Source: Patagioenas fasciata (Eukaryota; Chordata; Aves; Columbiformes; Columbidae). Taken from it: DNA of 64,000 nt. Both the position numbers and the translations under genes were made by a program. A model generated the notes under the pieces. It was not told the origin of the DNA and did not search any database. It worked only from the letters and a program-made list of their open reading frames with translations. Below, in pieces: positions 25,101-34,100 of this stretch. The stretch is from NCBI RefSeq assembly GCF_037038585.1, contig NC_092525.1:16906867-16970866 (forward strand). Direction: 5' to 3'. The number at the start of each line of letters is the position of its first letter. Positions within the stretch are counted from its first letter, which is position 1.

Positions 25101-28100
25101 AAATTAATCTAGACACCTCAGGTAAGAACCTCATTTTTTGGCCATTTGAAGCGAGATAATCAAAACATGCCCTTCCTTCCTTCTTGCTGCACCTCTGCCT
25201 GCTCTGCCACCTGAGACTCTTGTCACCCAGTTCAACCCACCCACCCATCAGAGAATTATTTCTGCAGTGTCTGCACCGACACAGAGTTCACAAAAGGACC
25301 CGATGAGCTCCAGAGCCAGCACAACCGCAGCTGCGAGGGCGGGTGGTGGAAAGGGGCAGAACCTTCCACTTGGTGAGTTTTTCACTCAGCTGATTTCTTG
25401 AAACTGTCCAGGTCTCTCCCTGCGGCCTCCAAAGAAAAAGCCGCATTCCCACATCCTGATTTTGGGAACACAAACTACAGCGATATGGAATTTTTAGCAA
25501 GTTAGATGCCAAGCTCCCACTGACAGTCAAAGGAGTTGACCATCCACCATGATTTTCCCCAAAATGGATGTGCTAAATTTCACCATTAGACAGGCTGTGA
25601 TTCAACATGACAGAACTCAAATTAAGGTGTTTGCAGGAATTTATATAGATACAGCTTTTGGTGAAGCGAATCTTTAACAGAGTATTTGTTTCTTCCATCT
25701 CTTTCCTCAAGTTTCCAAGCTAAACTTTAGACTTTTCCCTGTATACAGGATTAAAATGCCCTTATGAGCAGCTCAAAGGCAAGTGTGTCTCTCACGCAAT
25801 CAGAAATCACAGCAGATGCTGCGCAAGGAAGAGCCCAGCACAAGCTGAAGAAGTAGGTTTGAGAGCTGCAGGATTAATGAGGCTTTATTCTTATTAATTT
25901 GCCTCTTGTACTTTGATTCTCTGTTCTCTAACAAGATACGTGCTTCAACTGAAACTTCTTCCACAATGTATCATTCTTACTGTTCATCTTCCACAAGAAT
26001 TCTTGTAGATCTAGATAACGAGCAAATAGGCTACAATTTTTTCCCCTCCATTGCAGTAGTAATGGAAGATATCTCCACAGCATGTCAACTCCTGGAATTA
26101 AAATCTACGAGATCTCTACTGCTCGTCAAATCTCCCCTAAGCGTAAACTGGATACGAGGGGTGAGAGATACAAACACAGGGCCCTTGAGATACCAGTAAC
26201 ATGGTATTAAGGAAATGAACGTGCATCATCTAGCAACTTAGCACCATTTTGCCACAGTTCGTATCAGACAGCGGTAATGATCCATCAAGGTATATGCACT
26301 AAAACATTCTAGGAAGCAGCATCAGCACATCAATCTATTTGTGCTGAAAGTAATTTAAAATAAAATTAAAAATAGTTTTTAAAAAAGGAACACACACAAA
26401 AATCCCACCAAAAAAACCCCAAACATCATCAAAAAATAAAGCAACTAAGTGAAAACAAGAGAATCTGTGCTGAACAGTACCTGAGAGAGCGGGTTGGGCG
26501 TGGGCAGCAGTCCCCCCCCGGGCAGCAGACCTGCCACCGCGTTGGCTGGTGCCAAGAGAGACAGAGCCTTAGTCTCATCAGGAATCACTCCTGCAGAGAA
26601 ACAGCCTCGCATTAGAGCGTGTCCCATTCCCCAGGCAGAAAATACACAAATACACCCAGAAAATGTCTCCCTGATACACCACCTGAGTTTGTTGAAAGTA
26701 CTTATGTTGGCTAAAATACAAAGCTTGATGTCTATTAATATTTATCATTAATTTTTATGTCAGAATGAAACTTCAATGTGTGAAAATTTGACTGTTCCTT
26801 TTTCTCTACAAAAGGTTAAGTTTCTAGAGCAAAAAAAAAAATAGCACAATACACACTACTTTTTTGTTAACACTGCCAAGATTTCATCACCTGTACTCGA
26901 TTTTTAAGTCATGAACCAAACGTAAGCAAGCACAGTCGGTTCTCCAGGGGTGTGCTCTCAACTTTCAAAAGCTGTTTTATGAACAACGACTCGTGTCGGC
27001 TGCTTCACTACAAAGCACACAGAAAAATCAAGATACACAAGACAAAAAAAGTTTGATTTAGGGGTTAATAATATGGTACAGTTCACTAAGTTTTCTTTTA
27101 CACCTACCATATAAATTTTGTAAAACTTAAAGAGAAGGTATGGAAATATTTTGGGTTGAATCAAGCGTAGGGCTTTTGCTGACTTGTCAAATGACCACGA
27201 AAGGCTCTGCAGGTCTGCAATGCGCTGTGTGTGTGTCTGGGGGTGGTGGCTGCAGACATACAGTACAGTGTGGCACATTCCTTACCTGCACAGTAAAATG
27301 CACTTGTTCCAACATGTGCCATGTTATTGTACCAAGAATGCTGCTACATACTGCCACTGCAGAAGGAACTTCTGGCCCAAAATCTTGCAGCCAACTAAGA
27401 CAAGTGTCTTACTTTACTGCCTGCTCTGCACATATAATTTTAAGGGCCCTACTATGAAACAGGTAATTGTGTAGGTATTTTTATTCTATCCAACAGCAAA
27501 AGCCCTATACAGATGGATTAATTTGTTAATGTGCCCAAGCCCCCAAAATGAGAGTTCAATAAAACAATTTTACTATATAGTTGCAAATACCAGTAGTGTT
27601 TCTGCAATACACATTAAGAAACTGCATCTCATCATAAAACATACAATATGTACAGGGCACTTAAGAGAAACTGGATAAGCTGCAGAAGAAAACTGTTGGG
27701 TGGTATTTTCAGCAGGGCCTGGTATATAGTTCAGGCTGAACCAGGGAAAAGAACTGTAAAACACAACAACAAAAAAGAAAAACCACTGTTAAATAAAGGT
27801 AATGGTTCCTTCCACCTATACTGAGAAGTGCCGATAATATAAACAAATGTATAATACACAGCACTGTTATCTTGCTTGTGTCATTGAGCTGTCACCAATT
27901 TAGATACCAGAAGTTATGGAGGGAGAGGGGGGAAAAAGGTCATTTAGATAAAGGGCATTAATGCATAAATATAGTAACATACCTACAGGGAGATTATGGG
28001 GTAATTTTGCATGCAAAATTATGTCTCAGAGGATATTTATAAATTATATCTAAACATTTCAAATTAGTGCAACTACAACATTTCTGGCATCTAAATACAA

Positions 28101-31100
28101 ATCCTCAGACTTATCTTGAGACACCTCATAGAAGATCTGCATCCATTAAAAAAAAAAAAAAAATCATGCATCTGATCCTCTACTCGTTTTGGTTTTTTTT
28201 TAAAGTATTTAGAAATAAATAAACTACAATTTTAAAAAAAGCAATGAGGCCCCTCACCAGTTAATTTTCATGCTTCAAGAGTTTTTTTTTACTGCTGCTT
28301 TGTTAGAACCATGAAATACTGCATGAATGTGTAGAAATGAAAGAAAAAGAAACAGACAAAAGAAACAAACATTAACCAAAGAACCTAAATACCCCCCCAG
28401 CCACCTTTAACCTTAGAATTCCTTCCAAATCTAGGAATATCACAGAGAAAATTACAAATACTAAACCTTACCGTAGACTTTGTGTATAGTTCTATAACAC
28501 AAAGCAACAGCCAACACCAAAGTGTCTGTGTATGTTAAAACTGGAGTGCACTTGTGATATAGGGGATAATTACTGCACTAAACAGACAATAAACATTTAC
28601 TTTAGTGACAGGCAATATTAATACAGCATCATCACAATAGAAAATAAAAGAGAGAAGGGCCCAGTTCAGCACAGTAGTTAAGCATATGTCTGGCTTTAAG
28701 CACATGAGCAGTTTCACTATGGTTTTAAGAACCTTGCTGTATCATGCTCCAACAGCTTCTTGAATTAGGACCCTGGCAGGATGTGTTTGTGGGGAAAACT
28801 CTCCTCCAGTACAGGGATGGAGCACTGAAAACCAGGGGGCAGAACTTCATGGGCTGAACATATCTCTTGTGATATGCCACATCATTATGCCAAAAACATG
28901 AACATTCTGAACCGCTAGAATGCCCCAGAAAAGGCCCATGAGGAACTCTTTGATTTAAACAGGCCCATTCAAATATCTTGCTTTATTAGTTTTATTTTCT
29001 TTACACAGTCTGCACCAAAACTGCTGGGCAGCTTTCTCTACGTGCCAGATTTATCTACCATCAAGCACAACGGACGAAGGCAGACTGACAAAGAGAAAAA
29101 TGTTTTTATCCTTATTGGAAAAGTTAAACACTAACATTCTTCACCATGGGCCTTGGAGAACATTTCAGGACTAATTCAGAGGGACTGTTGCTATAATATA
29201 TCATGTTTTAATACGAAGACGAGGACGAGGACGAGATGCCTTTCAACTATGCTATTATACCTAAACTGGTGAAAGCAGAAGCAGTAACTCAACGGCAATT
29301 TCAGAATGTGTTCCGTACTCTAAAAAGCAGCACATCTTAATCAAAGGTCATGCTGCAGATTCCTACATTCCAGAAATTAAATTTTCACATCTTTTAAGTT
29401 TAAGGAATACAAAGATAAGACAGCTCACCAGGCCTCAAAAGGCAGCCTACAGCGTTACCATGTCTTGATTATAGGTCTGAACCCAGGCCACGTACCAAAT
29501 TTATTACTGTAGTACGACTTAATCTGCAGAGATTCTATTGAATTCAAGAGATCTGGGAAAATCCATTATTTCAGAAGAAGATAAAGAAACAGTACAATGG
29601 AAATCAATTACGTCTAAAGCAAGTCTAGAAGAGTTTAATAAGACTTCTGCAAGAAGAGGTGTCTTCTCGGCACTTTGCTTTTAAGGTAAGTTCCAAAAAC
29701 CCTGCTCATTGCCTTTCAAATTACTGTAACACCCTAAAATGTAAAAATAAAAAGAAGAAGAGAAAATGCAGTTAACAAGTGGTTACACCAGGAAAACACT
29801 TGGGGACTTGAGTGCTTGCTGGCCTTTAGTTAATGTCTAGAATCCCCTGTAGCTGCAGAGGACCCACTGTTTTTCAGTCATCTGGAAGGGCTTTGCATTT
29901 GCCTTCTCCACTACAAAAATCACACACACAAATAACAGAGAGAAGAGTTTATTATTTAGTGAAATTCGGATGAACAAGAAAACTTGGAATAAAAAACTAG
30001 CACCAGTGCCCATTTGGCACCTCTCAGATGATCTCACTTTCAAATTACACCAGAATTATTCAAACCCTTGGTATACCGGACTTCAGAGGAGAGCGAGCGC
30101 CCTGGCAGGGAAGCTCCCAACTCAAGGCAGTGGCAGCATATCTCAAAATAACATTAATCTGCTCTCCCAGGCACTCTTGGGGAGGGAGAAACCACTCTCG
30201 CGAAGAGATTTATGTTCATGTGAAAGTGGCAAACAATTAAGGCAAAACCGCCTTAAAATGCTGACCTGTTTGAATAAGTCTGTTTAGGAAAATGTCTCAT
30301 TGAGACTGATAAAGAGCAAAATTTGCAAATACTTCTGCCTAAAATGTTAATATTCTAAACTTAAAGACACACAAAACCAGTAAGAGGTAAACTTTTCACT
30401 TTCATTCAGTGGCACTAGATAAAAATATATTTAATCCATGGGCCAACGGCAATATACCAAGGGTTTCAAAACGTTAATATCTTATGTGTTTGGCATTCTA
30501 CTAATCCTCATTTTTGTGAACTATACTGGAACAAAATGCCATCATATGGTGGCTCCATAGGCCATTAAACAATGCACAAACCTTCTGCATACGGTACGAC
30601 TATCAAGGCTCTGTCAACGAATACAGTGTTTGTCAGATGTTGGGCCACAACTGCCGAGTCCGGATCATGGAACTTTACAAAACAGACACGTGATGAAACA
30701 GGCAAAGGAGAATCACTGAAAAAGAAAGAAAGAAATAAATTACTCAGATGGAAGCAGTCTGACAGTATGAAACTTGTAACTTGTCCTATCTCCCCAGCCT
30801 GGGAAGGCACAGGGGACTCCGGGTACTTCTCTGTGCAAGAACACGATTGCAGGTTTCATACCAAACACCATTTTGCTTTACTATGGACAGAAAATTACAC
30901 TGAACAAAACCAATTCACTGCAAAACTACAGAAACAGTGTTACTGACTGATTTGCAACTGGGCATTAATTCTGTTATGCACAATATATCTACAACCAGTC
31001 ACCTAAATAGAAATCAGTTTTCATGACCAGTCTGTGAGAAGGGAAGGAGACAAAGAAAAGCTTTGTTTGAGAAAGATAAAAAGTTCCCTTCTACAAAAAC

Positions 31101-34100
31101 CACGTAAGTTAACAAAACCGGCAGTTTTACACTCTCTGCTTTAGGCCTCAAATTACTTATTAAGGTAGATTATGAAATAAAGAGCGTAATGATTAAAAAA
31201 CCGCTATGATTTTACTTATGAACACAATTTCATTGAAGCTTCCAAACCAAACTTCATCAAACTCAAACATACAGAAACTGCCAAGTCCATGCTGAAGGGA
31301 CGGGCACTGCTAAAAATGTATTTGTCATTCAGCGTTAAGAGAACTAAACACAAATAAATTCAGGAAGTTCAGGCAGGCAACACTTCAGTTTAAATCTCAC
31401 CAATGGGTGAAAAGTTCCTGAAAAAAAAAAAAAAAAGAAAAAAAAAAAAAATCGATCAGGAAACAGAGAGTTCTTGACATAATAGAGCTACACCACAGCT
31501 CAAAGTGAGTGTCTGTCAGCAGAGCTCCATAAAAAAATCCCAGACATGGAGAATGCAAAAGACAATGCACAAGTTTTGAGTCATTTGGAAATCAAACAAA
31601 AAAACCCAAATAAATACCTACTTCCTACAACAATAGGAAAGTATGCTTGGCCATGTAATGGTGCCCCCCGACGCTTCCCTGAAACAAACCAAACCCAACC
31701 CGCCCCAAACCAGAGGCAGAATCAGCTCTGTAAAGGTCCAGAACTGGTTTTGAAAGTCCAGATATCCTGAAAACGGTACAGGTTTTGCTTTAATCGGGTG
31801 TATAAACTAAAAAATAGCAAGAAAAATCATTATGCAGACACAACTGTGCAGCAGGTGAATCAAAAGCTGCCTCCAGAAGGCACAGGGCAAGTATTGAAAA
31901 TAGCAGAAAGTCCTAAATGCCTCGTTCCTAAACAAGGCCAGGGTACAGACATCAGCCCTGCCCTCAAGTACCAGAAACACAGTCACTGATTCTTTATGAC
32001 AAAGATCTGCCATTACTAACTAGGCTTCCAGAACCTGTTATAAGACCAGCTCTTCAAATTGCATCCCGCTGCCAAAACAATTTTATCTGGGTTGAAGAAC
32101 ACTGATCAAGTCTTAAAGCACTGTAAGCACAGAGAGAGTTGTCAGAATTCAGGAGAAAGGAGAATGACTTCGACATCAACAGACATCCCAGATCTATTTT
32201 TGTTAGTGCAAATGCCAAAACCTCTCTAACCTTCACCAGCACCAAGCAAGTCACGCAAACTCCAAAACCACCCTAAATGCCCTAACCTGATATTAAAAAC
32301 TAGATTGGAGCCAACACACTGTAGCTTTTAAATACCAAAATTAGAAACATCCACTTCATCTTGCACATTCAATAAAACCGAAAGTAACATTGTAGAGATA
32401 AATGGCACAGCCATAGAAAAATGGAAACTATTAGCCCTTTTGTATCTAGGAATACACAGCAGCTTGCAAAAGTGGTGCCTTTTCTTAACCCCTTTGTATG
32501 AAAACATAACAACCAAAGCAGCATTAGCAGACAGTGCTTAACAAAATCACAGTAGTAAAATTTAAAAGAAGAGTAAATCAAGGAGTTACAGCATACCTGA
32601 ATGGTACACTAACCTAAGTTCCAAATAATTTCTAACATAAATGCAGTACAATACTTTCAAACATTCTTAATGTCTGTGGTAACATGAGAACATGAAACAC
32701 AGAATATACTGTTGACAAAGCTGTACAGTTTAGTGGTACATCTAACCCAGTCTACAAAACAACCACCGAAAATGCATGAGGCTGTGCTTATGCAGCCTGA
32801 CATTTAATATAAATCAGCATATGTTGTTTTAAAAATGTATTTCCAGTCATTCTAAAAATCCAGGCTGTGGCTGAGCAAAATTCATCAAGAACAGAACGTT
32901 CCCAACAGTTACCAAAAAAAGACCATCATTATTCTAATTCACTGGAGATCAAAAAAATTCAGTAATTCTCTCTCAGACATCGTGCCAGTGAACGCCGAGA
33001 CACCCAACGATTTACTGTGGCTGGTGTCTGAACAATGTGCCCACCCTGAAGCACGGCAGATTCTGAAATACAGCGGCTAAACAGGGAAATCCAACCTTCG
33101 TATTGTAATCTCTAACTACTCGCTCCACCAAAGTTCCCTCATATTGCAACCAGCATCTTAAACATTAAATCCGGGGGTTTTTAAAGGGATATTTGTGCCA
33201 CTTACACAAACTTTATTACTGACGTAAAATCAGGCTAGAATCAGGCTGGAGTTTACAGATTATCCATGCGAGAGATGTTCTTCAACATTATCGTGTTCAT
33301 GGGGTGGGAAAAAAAAAAAAAAAAAGAGTAAAAACCAAAAGAAAACAAAACCAAACAACAGCAAAAGGTGTTGTCATCCTTTTTCACACTTTCTCAGCAG
33401 AGCAGCAGCAATTGCGATAATGACCATGTTCTGACAGAGGCCTTGGAGAACTTTCATCAGCAGTTACCGGCCAAGGCAAAAGATCTTGCCAATTACTATG
33501 CCATCCAATACAAGAAATTATTATTAAGTATTCTCCTAATTTCATCAAGCTTTAACTCTGCAGACTATTTTTCACCGGATGTGTACACACGCACACTTTT
33601 TTTAAAAAATAAAGCACTCTCAGAAATCCATTCCCTCCACTTTTCAGGTTTGCTCACCATGGAGAATGAAGCTCAATGGAATATAATAAAAGAAAAGAAC
33701 CAGGAAATGGAGTCAAGGAAAAGGAGAAGAATGAGGCCAGAAAAGGTTTGGCAGAAGCCACCCAGCTAGCTGTGGATTAAAGCTGTAATATGAAGCTGAG
33801 GTATACATAAAGCTTGTAGCAGCTGATTAAATAAACTGGAATAAGGAGATGGATAAGGGGAAAGAAAAAGAAATGTAGAGACGCTCAGGAAGTTTTATCC
33901 GGGAAAATCGAGAGCTTCTCTAGAGGCCAGCAGAACCTGGGTGACTGAGGGAAGGACCAAACAAAGAGGCGGAGCAATGGCAATGGGACCAGTTAGGCAG
34001 GAATACTATATGCAAAAAACAATGCCAGCATAATCTGGGACACAGACATTCCGACTCTAGAGAAGATTTACAAAGCATAATTTATATCCTGTGCCCTCCT

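Larger units (their letters stand above)
19165..30581 (-). other. SRSF11 introns between coding exons 2 and 12
   Basis: The larger introns are 22630-23090, 23141-24466, 24560-26480 and 26591-30581; those in the RS-domain region are 0.1-1.0 kb. All are GT-AG. They are AT-rich and unusually free of recognisable transposons. The 4-kb intron 26591-30581 contains exon-like segments reported separately and a short GAC/GAG repeat at 29215-29236. I see no RNA gene. Confidence 0.65.

Noticed and set aside
28148-28163. Poly(A) run as possible sign of a processed pseudogene
   Set aside because: No intronless gene copy or target-site duplication precedes it on either strand; it is a simple homopolymer.
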